64,000 nt of DNA from Fictibacillus halophilus (GCF_016401385.1 NZ_JAEACF010000003.1:1-64000); one strand, 5' to 3'; counted from the stretch's first letter, positions 17,459 to 27,018 are shown. The notes: generated by a model from the letters alone, not told the origin. Numbers and translations are program-made.

Positions 17459-19168
17459 GTGTTAGCTCGCTTTTTTGCTTATTATAGACCCTATAAGTGG
17501 TTGTTCATTCTTGATTTTTCATGTGCTATTCTTGTTGGGATTTTGGAATTGGCCTTTCCGTTAGCTGTAAACCAAGTGATCGATAAACTTCTTCCTGATG
17601 GAAACTGGGAAGTTATCTCTTTAGCTTGTCTAGGTTTGCTGCTCGTCTACCTTTTAAATACGTTTCTTCATTTTGTGGTCACGTACTGGGGGCACAAGCT
17701 TGGGATCAATATTGAGACAGATATGCGTCAACAGCTGTTCACACATATGCAGAAACTCTCGTTCGGTTATTATGATAACAATAAGACAGGTCACAGTATC
17801 TCTCGGCTTACGAAAGACTTAGAAGAGATCGGGGAAGTTGCTCACCACGGTCCAGAAGATGTGTTTGTGGCCGTTATGACATTGATTGGATCGTTTGGAC
17901 TCATGTTAACGATCAATTGGAAGCTCGCAGTTTTGTCTTTTATCGTCATTCCGCTTTTAATTATTTTAGCTATCTATTTCAATAAAAAAATGACGATGAC
18001 GTTTAGAAAAATGTTTCAGGATGTAGCGGAGATCAATGCCAGAGTAGAGGACAGCATCGGTGGGATACGTGTTGTTCAAGCATTTGCGAACGAAAGATAT
18101 GAGCAGGAAAAGTTTAGAGAAAACAATAAGAATTATCGTCTTACAAAGCTTCAATCCTATAAGATCATGGCTCAAAACGTTATGTCAAACTATGTGTTAA
18201 TGAGGTTAGTTACCCTTTTCACTTTATTGTTTGGAACGTACTTTGTCATTTCAGGTGAACTAACGTATGGACAATTTGTTGCATTTATTTTGTTATCAAA
18301 CATTCTGATCGGACCCATTCAAAAAATAAATGCTGTGATTGAAAGCTATCCTAAAGGAATCGCTGGTTTTAAGCGGTTCGTTGAAATCATGGACACAGAG
18401 CCAGACATAGCAGATTCAGAAGATGCCATAGAAGTCGATTTAAAAGGTACGATTCACTATCAGGATGTGAGTTTTGGGTATGAAGGTCATCGAACAGTTT
18501 TGAATAACATAGATCTATCCATTCGCTCTGGTGAAACAGTCGCATTCGTAGGACCATCTGGAGCAGGAAAGACAACGCTATGCAGTCTGTTGCCTCGTTT
18601 TTATGATGTTCAAAGTGGATCGATCACAATTGATGGTATCAACATCCAAGAGATGAAGCTAGAATCATTACGAAAACAGATCGGTATCGTGCAGCAAGAT
18701 GTTTTTCTTTTTTCAGGCACGATTAAAGAAAATATTACGTACGGTGACTTAGATGCTACAGATGCTGACATTATGGAAGCAGCAAAGAGAGCTCGATTGG
18801 ATGACTTTATTCAAGATCAACCTGAAGGACTCCAGGCAGTGATTGGTGAAAGAGGGGTAAAGCTTTCCGGAGGACAAAAACAGAGACTAGCCATTGCTCG
18901 TATGTTTTTGAAAAACCCGCCGATCTTGATCCTGGACGAGGCCACATCTGCTTTAGATACGGAAACAGAAGTTGCGATTCAAAAAGCATTAGAAGAATTA
19001 ACAGAAGGAAGAACGACACTCGTTATTGCACATAGACTTGCAACAATAAAAAATGCAGATCGAATAATGGTTGTTACAAATGAAGGCATTGCTGAGGAAG
19101 GCAATCATCACGATTTGTTAGCATCAAAAGGAATTTATAGCCGTTTACATGCAGCGCAATTTGGATGA
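17459..19168 (+). CDS. ABC exporter half-transporter (MsbA/YwjA-like)
   Basis: A 569-residue fused membrane-ATPase protein that probably works as a homodimer exporting a lipid, peptide or drug. Six membrane helices fill residues 1-310. The ATPase domain has Walker A GPSGAGKTT, signature LSGGQKQR, Walker B ILILDEATSALD and switch His in VIAHR. A GTG start follows AAGGAGG. It stands alone. The close relative may be YwjA of B. subtilis, but the substrate cannot be read from sequence. The promoter contains a perfect inverted repeat, so it is probably regulated. Confidence 0.9.
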   Translation: MLARFFAYYRPYKWLFILDFSCAILVGILELAFPLAVNQVIDKLLPDGNWEVISLACLGLLLVYLLNTFLHFVVTYWGHKLGINIETDMRQQLFTHMQKLSFGYYDNNKTGHSISRLTKDLEEIGEVAHHGPEDVFVAVMTLIGSFGLMLTINWKLAVLSFIVIPLLIILAIYFNKKMTMTFRKMFQDVAEINARVEDSIGGIRVVQAFANERYEQEKFRENNKNYRLTKLQSYKIMAQNVMSNYVLMRLVTLFTLLFGTYFVISGELTYGQFVAFILLSNILIGPIQKINAVIESYPKGIAGFKRFVEIMDTEPDIADSEDAIEVDLKGTIHYQDVSFGYEGHRTVLNNIDLSIRSGETVAFVGPSGAGKTTLCSLLPRFYDVQSGSITIDGINIQEMKLESLRKQIGIVQQDVFLFSGTIKENITYGDLDATDADIMEAAKRARLDDFIQDQPEGLQAVIGERGVKLSGGQKQRLAIARMFLKNPPILILDEATSALDTETEVAIQKALEELTEGRTTLVIAHRLATIKNADRIMVVTNEGIAEEGNHHDLLASKGIYSRLHAAQFG

Positions 19169-19315
19169 GTTGGTTCATCCAGTTGAAAGAGAAAGTCTAA
19201 CGAATGCGACTTTGAAATAAATAAACTCATTGTTTAATCTATGTATAACATGATGTTTTATTTTCCATCCTAAAAGGTAGATATAATAGAGCCAAACTTT
19301 TAAGGAGTGGATGAC

Positions 19316-19738
19316 ATGGATAAAGAGCAGATGAAAAATAAAGTATTTGAAGTAGTAGACAAAAAACAGACGGGCGTGCTGGCAACGGTAAAGAAGAACA
19401 AGCCGCATTCTCGCTATATGACCTTCTTCCACGACGAACTTACGTTTTACACGCCAACAAGTATCGAGACTCATAAAGCCGATGAAATTCAAGATAACCC
19501 AAATGTTCACGTACTAGTCGGCTATGATGGTGAAGGATACAACGATCCTTATCTTGAAATTGAAGGTACAGCTACCATTCGAGATGATCCAGGGTTAAAA
19601 GAAAAATTTTGGAACGAACAAATGAAACACTATTTTGAAGGTCCGAATGACCCCAACTATATCTTGCTTGAAATCAAACCAAGCTTGATTCGACTTATGA
19701 ATGACGGTGAACACGAACCACAAACATTAGAATTATAA
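19316..19738 (+). CDS. General stress protein 26-like, FMN-binding split-barrel protein (YdaG-like)
   Basis: A 140-residue pyridoxamine-phosphate-oxidase-like split barrel of the general stress protein 26 type. KKQTGVLATVKKNKPHSRYM and the later NPNVHVLVGY and DPYLEIEGTA blocks fit YdaG, as does the length. Its probable ligand is a flavin. The ATG at 19316 follows AAGGAGTGG; a GTG at 19307 lies in that site. YdaG is sigma-B dependent in B. subtilis, but no clear sigma-B promoter was found here. Confidence 0.8.
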   Translation: MDKEQMKNKVFEVVDKKQTGVLATVKKNKPHSRYMTFFHDELTFYTPTSIETHKADEIQDNPNVHVLVGYDGEGYNDPYLEIEGTATIRDDPGLKEKFWNEQMKHYFEGPNDPNYILLEIKPSLIRLMNDGEHEPQTLEL

Positions 19739-19742
19739 AAAT

Positions 19743-19777
19743 AAAGGCCTCTCTTTTGAATAAAAGAGGGGCCTTTG
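19743..19777. terminator. Terminator after the YdaG-like gene
   Basis: AAAGGCCTCTCTTTT pairs with AAAAGAGGGGCCTTT around GAAT. The T run is short. Confidence 0.75.
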
Positions 19778-19829
19778 TACGTCTAAATTCTTGAAAGGAA
19801 AGTAATTGTAATAACAAGGGGGTTACTTT

Positions 19830-20324
19830 TTGAAAAAATGGGGTGCTTTATTTATTTTAGGGGTTCTTCTTACAGGCTGCTCTGAAAAAGAAGCTGAAAA
19901 GGAATCGAAGTTCACGGTTAAAGATGCAATTAAAAAGAATCATGTGGTCATTCAAAACCTATCTGAAAAAGAAATAGAACTAATGACAGGGGCGACCAAA
20001 ACCGAGCATCTTGTTCCAATGTTCGCTTTTTTAGATGATGTAAAAGCAGAGAAAGAAAGTAAGCTGCAGATAACGGTTTTTTCGAAAAAAGGAGAGCCGA
20101 CAACGAGTGAATTGCACTATGTGAATAAAGATAAAACAATTTTTAAGAACAACAACAAAACATTCGGTATGCCTACTGGTGAAATTGAATGTAGCTATAT
20201 TTTGGATTCCAATCAAAACTTGATGGTAGATGGATGCAAAGGAGAAGTTTCTACTCTATTAGTCGCTCCATTTGGACCAAGAGATTTTAACCTAGCCAAA
20301 GCGGACTATAAAAGTAAGGAATAG
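19830..20324 (+). CDS. Lipoprotein of unknown function
   Basis: A 164-residue protein with a signal peptide and lipobox (LLTGC), so it is anchored on the outer face of the membrane. The mature part is lysine- and glutamate-rich with an alternating strand/helix pattern; no domain is recognised with confidence. The TTG start at 19830 follows AAGGGGG. It lies 9 nt before two peptide-type permease genes and is probably co-transcribed. It is far too short to be a classical peptide-binding protein. Confidence 0.75.
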   Translation: MKKWGALFILGVLLTGCSEKEAEKESKFTVKDAIKKNHVVIQNLSEKEIELMTGATKTEHLVPMFAFLDDVKAEKESKLQITVFSKKGEPTTSELHYVNKDKTIFKNNNKTFGMPTGEIECSYILDSNQNLMVDGCKGEVSTLLVAPFGPRDFNLAKADYKSKE

Positions 20325-20333
20325 GGGTTTGTC

Positions 20334-21188
20334 ATGCCATATATTTTAAAAGATAGTTTCCTCTCCATGATTCTGTCTGTCATTGGGATTATTCTGCTAG
20401 GGTCTGTGCCATATATGTTCAGTGGGATGACATTTAACACAATCGGTTATTTGGATGGAATAACTGAAATGTTCAGAGTCATGCTGAACCCTGAAGAAAT
20501 CATGTACTTTGCAGATAGCGGTCCATACCCGCTCTTTCCAAGCATGTGGGGAATCTATGGATACTCGGTTACTATTTTGTTTGCTGCATTCTTTATAGCA
20601 ATTATCGTAGCGTTAATGTTTGCTCTATTCATATTCATGCTCCCATCAGGCTTAAAGAATAGAATAAGAGTATTTTCTTTTGTTTTTGAGTCAATTCCAG
20701 ATGTATTAATCGCGATCGGTATACAATTCTTTATCGTATGGTTCTTCAAGAAAACGAACATCTTATTATTTCAGGTTGTATCTCTGTACGATCAGAAGAC
20801 GTATTTTGTTCCTATTTTATGCTTAACGATTTTACCGACCTTTCTTATTTTGCGCATTCTATTATTAAATATCGAAGAAGAGTATGAAAAGCTTTATGTA
20901 GATACGGCGAGAAGTAAAGGAATGGGAAGCTTTCGGATCTTGTGGCGCCATGTCCTGCCAAATACGTTGCTAAGCGTATTTCACCAGTCACGAAATATAT
21001 TATGGTTCATGCTATCCAACCTGCTGATGATTGAATTTCTGTTTAATATTTATGGCATTACATCACTGATCAGGACTAGTGGAAATCCGGCAGTTTTTAC
21101 GATTTCCATGCTGTTACTATTTGTTCCGATGTTTCTTTTTTTCACATTGTTACGAGTGATCACGTTTAAATGGGTTGGTGAAAAATGA
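20334..21188 (+). CDS. Oligopeptide-type ABC permease (OppB/DppB-like)
   Basis: A 284-residue membrane protein with about six helices. The cytoplasmic EAA loop (DTARSKGMGSFRILWRHVLPN) is that of binding-protein-dependent permeases of the DppB type. Its ATGA overlap with the next permease gene indicates coupled translation. No substrate-binding protein or ATPase gene is nearby, so the pair must borrow them or does something else. Confidence 0.85.
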   Translation: MPYILKDSFLSMILSVIGIILLGSVPYMFSGMTFNTIGYLDGITEMFRVMLNPEEIMYFADSGPYPLFPSMWGIYGYSVTILFAAFFIAIIVALMFALFIFMLPSGLKNRIRVFSFVFESIPDVLIAIGIQFFIVWFFKKTNILLFQVVSLYDQKTYFVPILCLTILPTFLILRILLLNIEEEYEKLYVDTARSKGMGSFRILWRHVLPNTLLSVFHQSRNILWFMLSNLLMIEFLFNIYGITSLIRTSGNPAVFTISMLLLFVPMFLFFTLLRVITFKWVGEK

Positions 21189-22189
21189 TTAAGAACATAT
21201 GGAAAGATCTCTTATTTATTGTAGGATTTTTGTTTGTGTTTGGTCTTCTGGTGGCTAGTTTTTATCATCTAATCGTTCTTGATAATGAGATATATGAAGA
21301 ACAGTATATTTACGATGAAGAGGGAATGCCGAAAGAAAAGGCGCCATTTGAACCGTCAAGTCATTACTGGTTTGGCAGTGACCGTATGGGAGCAGATCTG
21401 TTCTCTCAAATTATATCTGGAGCCAAGTACACACTTGGTATCGCGCTAGTCGTCAGCTTGCTCAGGGTCGGTCTATCATTCCTCGGATCGTTTCTATTGT
21501 GGAGAGCGGGAAGAGTGATGCCTTTTATAAAAGGATTGTCTCAATCGTTCTATTACATCCCGTCAGCGCTTCTAATCTTTTTTGTTGTAGGTCCGATTAT
21601 ACAGTTAGAAAACTACACATTTTGGGAAAAAGCGTTTTTTGAGATGCTGTTGATCATAGCTATAGCGGTGCCGAACACTTCTATTCTTATAAAAGAAGAG
21701 ATCAACCTGATTGAAAAAGAAGAGTTTATCACAAGTGCTAAATTAATGGGTGGTTCAAGATTAAGAATTCTATCAAAACACATATTGCCACATCTATGGC
21801 CAAAGCTGTTGTTGATCTATGTACAACAAGTGATTGCCGTCCTGTTACTGTTAGCTCACCTTGGAATATTAGGTGTGTTCTTTGGTGGAACAACGATGAG
21901 AGAATTTGTGCTGGAATATGAAATACCTACATCAGACTCCAACGAATGGTCAGGGCTAATTGGAGGCTACTATTATCAACTACGTCTTGCGCCATGGCTT
22001 GTATTCTTTCCGGTGTTCAGTTTTGCCGCTGTCATTTTAGCCTTTAATTTTATAGCAGAGGGCATCAAACGATCGGCGAACAAGCTGCCTATCCCCAAAA
22101 CGGTGAAAAGCAAAGATGAACGAAAGCCGAACATTAGCTTGGTAGAAAATAAGTCATTTGTATTTTTATCACAAAAGAAGACAGGTTGA
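21185..22189 (+). CDS. Oligopeptide-type ABC permease (OppC/DppC-like)
   Basis: A 334-residue permease and partner of the preceding gene. An N-terminal helix is followed by an OppC-type segment (HYWFGSDRMGADLFSQIISGA), which resembles the conserved FGTDxxGRDxxSR motif. The EAA loop is SAKLMGGSRLRILSKHILPH. It ends before a strong terminator, so the unit is lipoprotein-permease-permease. Confidence 0.85.
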   Translation: MIKNIWKDLLFIVGFLFVFGLLVASFYHLIVLDNEIYEEQYIYDEEGMPKEKAPFEPSSHYWFGSDRMGADLFSQIISGAKYTLGIALVVSLLRVGLSFLGSFLLWRAGRVMPFIKGLSQSFYYIPSALLIFFVVGPIIQLENYTFWEKAFFEMLLIIAIAVPNTSILIKEEINLIEKEEFITSAKLMGGSRLRILSKHILPHLWPKLLLIYVQQVIAVLLLLAHLGILGVFFGGTTMREFVLEYEIPTSDSNEWSGLIGGYYYQLRLAPWLVFFPVFSFAAVILAFNFIAEGIKRSANKLPIPKTVKSKDERKPNISLVENKSFVFLSQKKTG

Positions 22190-22210
22190 ACCAGCATATG
22201 ACTTCAAATT

Positions 22211-22243
22211 AAAAAGGCAAAGAGCATAGACTCTTGCCTTTTT
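22211..22243. terminator. Terminator after the permease pair
   Basis: AAAAAGGCAAAGAG pairs with CTCTTGCCTTTTT around CATAGA, with T runs on both strands. It can also serve the convergent yjcZ-like gene. Confidence 0.85.
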
Positions 22244-22252
22244 AACAAACTA

Positions 22253-22426
22253 CTATCTCAACGTCGCACCGATGATGATGAGAAGGATAAATAGCACGAC
22301 AATTAAAGCGAAAACGCCGCTTCCGCCGCCGTAACCGCCATATCCGTAACCGCATGGGGTGTAGCAACCATATCCGTAACCTGGATAGCCCCAATTACGT
22401 TGTTGTTTTTGTCTTTTTCCAAACAT
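22253..22426 (-). CDS. YjcZ-family small sporulation protein
   Basis: A 57-residue protein that starts [21 protein letters not shown] Gly/Tyr-rich stretch of about 35 residues ends in a single membrane helix ([16 protein letters not shown]) and TLR. This is the layout of YjcZ/YtzI-like Bacillus spore proteins. AAGGAGGA lies 8-10 nt upstream of the ATG. Its exact role in spores is unknown. Confidence 0.85.
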   Translation of the reverse strand: MFGKRQKQQRNWGYPGYGYGCYTPCGYGYGGYGGGSGVFALIVVLFILLIIIGATLR

Positions 22427-22554
22427 GCTGTAAGTCCTCCTTCTTTCTTGTGCCTTATGCTTTCATCTTAGTGTATGTCCCAGAAGAAGGAGTGACATGG
22501 ACAAAATCCTAATGAATTTGAAAAAGTTTCATGGAATGATAGGAGGACATGCTA

Positions 22555-23028
22555 ATGAGTGAAGTGATCAAGCAGTATAGCAGTTTAGTAAATTGGCTTC
22601 AGGAACTAAAACGAATGCCTGAAGAATATTGGTAAGGTAAGTGGTCTACAGGTGAAATCATCGCCCATCTAAAAGCATGGGATATCTTCGTGTGGGATGA
22701 AAGGTTTTCCTATTTTTTAAAGAAATCTGACCTTCCGCCTAAAAAAGGGGATGTAGAAGAAATAAACCGAAATGCTGCCCATGAAGCAAGATTGGGTATC
22801 TCTAAAAATGCATTAATCGATGAAGTGATTGAATGCCGCCTTGTCTTGGAAAGGAAACTTCAAGAAGTGCCAAGTGCTATATGGGAAGAAAAAATTCAAA
22901 TGGGTAATACATGGATTACATTATGTGAATATATCAAGGGAATGGTTGAACACGACAATCATCATAAACAGCAGATTGAGAAATTCCTACTGAACAAAGG
23001 GATAGAGATGTACAAACAAGAAGTGTAG
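22555..23028 (+). pseudogene. DinB-family protein, interrupted by a nonsense codon
   Basis: From ATG 22555 (after AGGAGGA) the frame reads through 26 codons to an in-frame TAA at 22633-22635. It then continues open to 23028 without a shift. The text around the stop, PEEYW-stop-GKWSTGEIIAHLKAWD, is the conserved start of DinB-like proteins (GKWS..E..AHL..WD). The downstream part includes DNHHKQQIEKFL with conserved His residues. One point mutation has therefore split an otherwise intact gene of about 157 codons. An internal restart at 22690 would lack the first helix. Confidence 0.8.
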
Positions 23029-23091
23029 ACAAGTAGGAAATAAAGTCGAATTTCCCCGGAAATTATCTTAGGAAATAATGGTAACCTTTGA

Positions 23092-23124
23092 ATGAGCTTC
23101 TATCAAGACAGAAGTTCTTTTTTT
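23092..23124 (+). terminator. Terminator after the DinB pseudogene
   Basis: GAGCTTCT pairs with AGAAGTTC (one wobble) around ATCAAGAC and is followed by TTTTTTT. Confidence 0.65.
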
Positions 23125-23161
23125 CGTTAACATAAAAGAAAAACGAATGATAAGAGGACCT

Positions 23162-24031
23162 ATGGATACAGTAACTCACACATTGTTTGGTTTAACGTTG
23201 TATGGCGCTGCGAATAAAATGAATATGGACAAGTCACACAAGAGAGCTTTGTTGTTTACAACAGTGGTCGGCAGTCAGATTCCTGATATTGATGTGGTCG
23301 TAAACCTTACAGAAACGGGCCGTATCATGCAACAGATGTGGCATAGAGGATTAACACACTCTTTTTTCCTCGTTCCTGTTTGGGGCATCATCATCTATCT
23401 TCTTAGCAGGGTTTTATTTAAGGTGAAAGATCGAAGGCTATTCTACTGGGCGCTCTTAGCCGTGTTTATTCATAATACGAGTGATCTCTTTAATACGTGG
23501 GGAACAGGATATCTTGAGCCTTTCTCTAGCTATCGAGTCACATTTGGTACGATTTCAATCGTAGATTTTGTATTTTGGTTCTTGATGCTTGCTGGTTTTA
23601 TCGTATCAAGAAAAAAAGAACCATCAAATCGTTTTAAAGTTTTCCGAGTGGTATGGATCTTAATGGTTGCTCATGTTGCGGTTCAATCCATTCAAGGGTA
23701 TATGATCTATAGTGAAGCAAAAGAAAAGTATGATGAGGTCGCACTAGCTGCAGGCTTTCTTCCTACACAGTTTCAAGTGATCGGGAAAAAAGATAGTGAA
23801 GTTGAGATTGTAAAAGATAGTATTTTTATTGAGCCTGAGGTTGAGCATCGATTGGTTTCAAGTGATGAAGCTGATTTACAGCCCCTGTTTGAAGAAAACC
23901 CACGAGCAAAAACCCTTTACGATTGGTCTCCATTCGTTGTGGTGGTTGAAGAAGAGGAGAAGCTCGGGATCTATGATCCTCGGTTTTATCGTAATGGAGA
24001 ATCCTTTTTGTATGAGTTTATAGAAAAGTAA
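23162..24031 (+). CDS. Membrane-bound metal-dependent hydrolase, YdjM/YfhP family
   Basis: A 289-residue membrane protein of the family of LexA-binding, membrane-bound putative hydrolases. The N-terminus MDTVTHTLFGLTLYG, the SQIPDIDVV segment and WHRGLTHSFF show the conserved His/Asp residues. About four to five helices span residues 30-190 and a soluble C-terminal domain follows. The start at 23162 is preferred because MDTVTH matches family N-termini; an ATG at 23147 is possible. The substrate is unknown. Confidence 0.8.
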   Translation: MDTVTHTLFGLTLYGAANKMNMDKSHKRALLFTTVVGSQIPDIDVVVNLTETGRIMQQMWHRGLTHSFFLVPVWGIIIYLLSRVLFKVKDRRLFYWALLAVFIHNTSDLFNTWGTGYLEPFSSYRVTFGTISIVDFVFWFLMLAGFIVSRKKEPSNRFKVFRVVWILMVAHVAVQSIQGYMIYSEAKEKYDEVALAAGFLPTQFQVIGKKDSEVEIVKDSIFIEPEVEHRLVSSDEADLQPLFEENPRAKTLYDWSPFVVVVEEEEKLGIYDPRFYRNGESFLYEFIEK

Positions 24032-24060
24032 CCCGCTAAATTTAGCGGGTTACTTTTTTT
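24031..24060. terminator. Bidirectional terminator between hydrolase and pbp genes
   Basis: AACCCGCTAAA pairs with TTTAGCGGGTT, followed by a T run on the plus strand. The two genes are convergent here. Confidence 0.85.
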
Positions 24061-24062
24061 GA

Positions 24063-26456
24063 TTACGGTGTAGTGGTTGTTCCAGATGTTCCAGCGCCTG
24101 CTCCTGTCCCGGTACCTTCACCATCGTCAGCTGGTGGTGGATCAGTCGGTGGCGGGTCTGTTGTAGGTGGCGGTTCCGTTGGAGGTGGATCTGGTACTGT
24201 TGGTGGATCCTCAGGTTCAGGATCTGTACCAGGATCATCCGGATTGTCATCTTCGGGTGGTGGTGGATCTGCCTCATCCTCTGGTTTTGTGGGAGGCGGC
24301 TCTGTTTGTTTTTCTTCTTCTTTCTTTTTCTCGTCTTCTTTAGGCTTATCTGATTCTTTCTTTTCATCATCCTGATTCTTATCTTCATCGTTCATGTTTC
24401 TCTTTGCTCGTTCTTTCTTTTCGGTCTTTCTTGTTTTAGTGGGAGCTGTCATCTCTTTTAGTGATGTACCTTTTACGATAAGTTCTTTTGTCACGTTAGA
24501 GCCGCTATCCTCTTTTGTTACATATCCAGTATCTTTGTTAATATATACTTCCTCAACTGACTTCGGCTTAGAAAATCCAGCTGTCTTTTTATCCTTTGAA
24601 ACTTCTGAGACAATGGATTTAAAAATGTATTTCGCAATCTTTTGGTCTTCAGGTGTTAGATAACTCTCAGCTGTTGTTTTGTCGTATCCTGTCCACACAG
24701 CGGCTGTGTAATTCGTTGTATAACCTGCGAACCATGAATCACTAGAGCCCTTCTCAATATGATCAAGACCGTCCGGCATATTCGTCGTTCCCGTTTTGCC
24801 TGCAACTTCTAATCCAGGTATAGCGGCTAACGTACCCGTTCCTCGTGTAACTACATCTTTAAGCATATCTGTAATCATATATGCGGTGTAATCATGCATC
24901 GCTGCAACAGGCTTAGATTCGTACTTCGTTTCATAGCCATCCGGATATTTCACACTACGAAGAGTGGTCGGTTTATGATAGACACCTTGATTTCCGAATG
25001 CCGTATAAGCGCCAGCTAGTTCAAGTGGTGAAGGACCCTTACCAAATCCACCAATGGCATAGGCGGGATGAGCAGTCTTAATCGGAATGCCTAGCTGTTT
25101 GGCAAAGCTTACAGCATCTTCTGAGCCAACTTCCATAAAGGTTTTAATAGCAGGAATATTGTAGGAATGAACGAGTGCTTCTCGCATGGAAACATCTCCA
25201 TGAAATTCATCATCCCAGTTTCCGGCTTCCCAACCGTTGATCTCTAACTCTTCATCTTTAATCTGTTTATACGTAGACCATTTAAACTTTTCTATAGCTG
25301 GACCATAATCCAAGATTGGTTTAATGGTCGAACCTGGCTGACGTGTAATATCAGTCGCATAGTTGAATCCTTTTTCAATATTTTGCTCACCACTTGTTCG
25401 GTTGCCACCTAATGCTCGAACAACACCAGTCTTTGTATCGAGCAGCGCGACACCGGCCTTGAATTTGTCATTTGGATAGTTGACATATTCTTCAGTGGAT
25501 AGCACTTTTTCGGTATGAGCTTGAGCTTTTGGATCAAGCGTTGTATAAATCTTTAAACCACCCTCGTAAATAGCTCGTTCAGAAACCCCTTTTTCTTTTA
25601 ATTCCTTAATCACTTGCTGAATAAAGGCATCGTATTTTAATTGCTTTGTTTTTTCTTTTGAGAGCGAGTCTGTTACGGAGGTGTTCATGGCTTCTTCTTT
25701 TTGTTGTTTAGTTATTGCGCCATTTTTGTACATAAGCTGCAATACGGTATTTCGTCTTTCTTCTGCCACTTTAGGGTGAAGAAAAGGATCATAGCTGCTT
25801 GGTCGTTGTGGCAGACCAGCTAAGAGAGCGGCTTCTGCCGGTGATAATTCTTTCAATGGTTTATTAAAATAAGTCTTTGAAGCAGTCGCGACACCATATG
25901 CACCGCTTCCAAAGTATATTTTGTTAAGGTATATCTCTAAGATTTGATTCTTTGTGTACTTTTGTTCTAACTGAATAGCAAGGTAGGCTTCTTGTACTTT
26001 TCGTTCGAGTGTTTTGTCTGAAGAAAGGACAGAGTTCTTAACTACTTGCTGTGTGATCGTGCTTGCCCCTTCAGCACCAAAACCGTCTTGTACATTTGCA
26101 ACGGCGGCTCCGACAATTCGCTTCACATCAATTCCCATGTGATCTTTAAACCGAACGTCTTCTGTAGAAATGAATGCTTGTTGGACGAGTTCTGGTATGT
26201 CATCAATCTTGATATATTCTCGTCGTTCAGAGCCTGTTACATAAGTGATGAACTCATCGTTCATATCATAGATCATCGATGATTGAGGATCTTTCAAGTC
26301 GTCAGCAGTAAGCTTTGGAGTACCGTTCACGTATGCATAGATCATAGCGCCTCCAAATGTCACGCTGGATAAGAAAAGAATGAATGTAATAATAGCTGTT
26401 CGCCGAATCCAAAGTGATCGTTTTCTTTTCTGACGAAGTACAGATCTTTTCGCCAC
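24063..26456 (-). CDS. Class A penicillin-binding protein (PBP1A family)
   Basis: A 797-residue bifunctional peptidoglycan glycosyltransferase/transpeptidase. A basic N-terminus and one membrane helix precede the glycosyltransferase domain (STEDVRFKDHMGID, GASTITQQVVKN). The transpeptidase domain follows with GSTIKP (active Ser), SYN and GKTGTTN. The last 110 residues are a disordered tail rich in Pro, Asp, Glu, Gly and Thr. A GTG start follows AAAGGAAG. It is a single gene and resembles PonA/PbpF-type enzymes; the precise orthologue is not assigned. Confidence 0.93.
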   Translation of the reverse strand: MAKRSVLRQKRKRSLWIRRTAIITFILFLSSVTFGGAMIYAYVNGTPKLTADDLKDPQSSMIYDMNDEFITYVTGSERREYIKIDDIPELVQQAFISTEDVRFKDHMGIDVKRIVGAAVANVQDGFGAEGASTITQQVVKNSVLSSDKTLERKVQEAYLAIQLEQKYTKNQILEIYLNKIYFGSGAYGVATASKTYFNKPLKELSPAEAALLAGLPQRPSSYDPFLHPKVAEERRNTVLQLMYKNGAITKQQKEEAMNTSVTDSLSKEKTKQLKYDAFIQQVIKELKEKGVSERAIYEGGLKIYTTLDPKAQAHTEKVLSTEEYVNYPNDKFKAGVALLDTKTGVVRALGGNRTSGEQNIEKGFNYATDITRQPGSTIKPILDYGPAIEKFKWSTYKQIKDEELEINGWEAGNWDDEFHGDVSMREALVHSYNIPAIKTFMEVGSEDAVSFAKQLGIPIKTAHPAYAIGGFGKGPSPLELAGAYTAFGNQGVYHKPTTLRSVKYPDGYETKYESKPVAAMHDYTAYMITDMLKDVVTRGTGTLAAIPGLEVAGKTGTTNMPDGLDHIEKGSSDSWFAGYTTNYTAAVWTGYDKTTAESYLTPEDQKIAKYIFKSIVSEVSKDKKTAGFSKPKSVEEVYINKDTGYVTKEDSGSNVTKELIVKGTSLKEMTAPTKTRKTEKKERAKRNMNDEDKNQDDEKKESDKPKEDEKKKEEEKQTEPPPTKPEDEADPPPPEDDNPDDPGTDPEPEDPPTVPDPPPTEPPPTTDPPPTDPPPADDGEGTGTGAGAGTSGTTTTP

Positions 26457-26567
26457 AGCACTCTTCCTTTCTCTAAGTTACTACTCCTGATTTACCCAAT
26501 ACTTGTAAATATAAAACAGTTTATAAAGAGACTTGATGGGGGAAGGATTAAATAGAGGAGTGATTCT

Positions 26568-26870
26568 ATGAAAACACAGACGAAAGAAAGAGCTCAGATC
26601 ATTTACTCCATGTTGGAAGATATTCATCAAAACAAAACCGTAAGTGAGGAACAGCTCAATAAATTAACAGAAGTCGCTCAACTATTAAAAGAAGATGTTG
26701 AGATCGGAGAGAAAACTTCTGGTGTTTTAGATGATATGAGTGAATTTGGAGAGAGGGCTCTTCAATTATCATCAGAACAGCAATTAAACGATTACCTGAA
26801 ACAAGAAGATCAAAAAGTAGAAGAGTATTACGATCATTTTAAGATGCTTTTTGAAGAAGAGAGATCATAA
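26568..26870 (+). CDS. Small acidic helical protein of unknown function
   Basis: A 100-residue, Glu/Gln/Lys-rich protein predicted to be all helical. There is no signal peptide and no known motif. Length and composition faintly resemble YtzH-like Bacillus proteins, but this is not secure. GAGGAGTG lies 7 nt before the ATG. It is divergent from the penicillin-binding protein gene. Confidence 0.65.
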   Translation: MKTQTKERAQIIYSMLEDIHQNKTVSEEQLNKLTEVAQLLKEDVEIGEKTSGVLDDMSEFGERALQLSSEQQLNDYLKQEDQKVEEYYDHFKMLFEEERS

Positions 26871-27000
26871 AAATGTAGGAAGCTGCTATCTAAGAGGGAT
26901 TTCTCTTGGGTATCAGTTTTTTTTAGTTAAGAGGAAGGAGATCATGATTTTGTCGAACGATTATGTTGGTCATACGTTTTCATTTTTTATAAAATTAAAT

Positions 27001-27018
27001 AAAACGACCAGTCGTTTT
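27001..27018. promoter_or_regulatory. Palindromic operator, probable TetR site
   Basis: AAAACGACCAGTCGTTTT is a perfect palindrome of 8-bp arms around CA. It lies 13 nt before the ribosome binding site of the acetyltransferase gene, which is followed by a TetR-family gene. This is the usual layout of an autoregulated TetR operon. Confidence 0.65.

Noticed and set aside
19220..19300. Sigma-B promoter for the YdaG-like gene
   Set aside because: The best match (GTTTTA-N15-GGTAGA) departs too far from GTTTAA-N12-15-GGGTAT to be called.
22555..23028. Programmed stop-codon readthrough in the DinB gene
   Set aside because: The stop is UAA followed by G, without a recoding structure or selenocysteine/pyrrolysine context; a mutation is simpler.
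24073..24375. Gly/Ser-rich open frame antisense to the penicillin-binding protein tail
   Set aside because: It is the mirror of the Pro/Asp/Glu-rich codons of the real gene and lacks a ribosome binding site.
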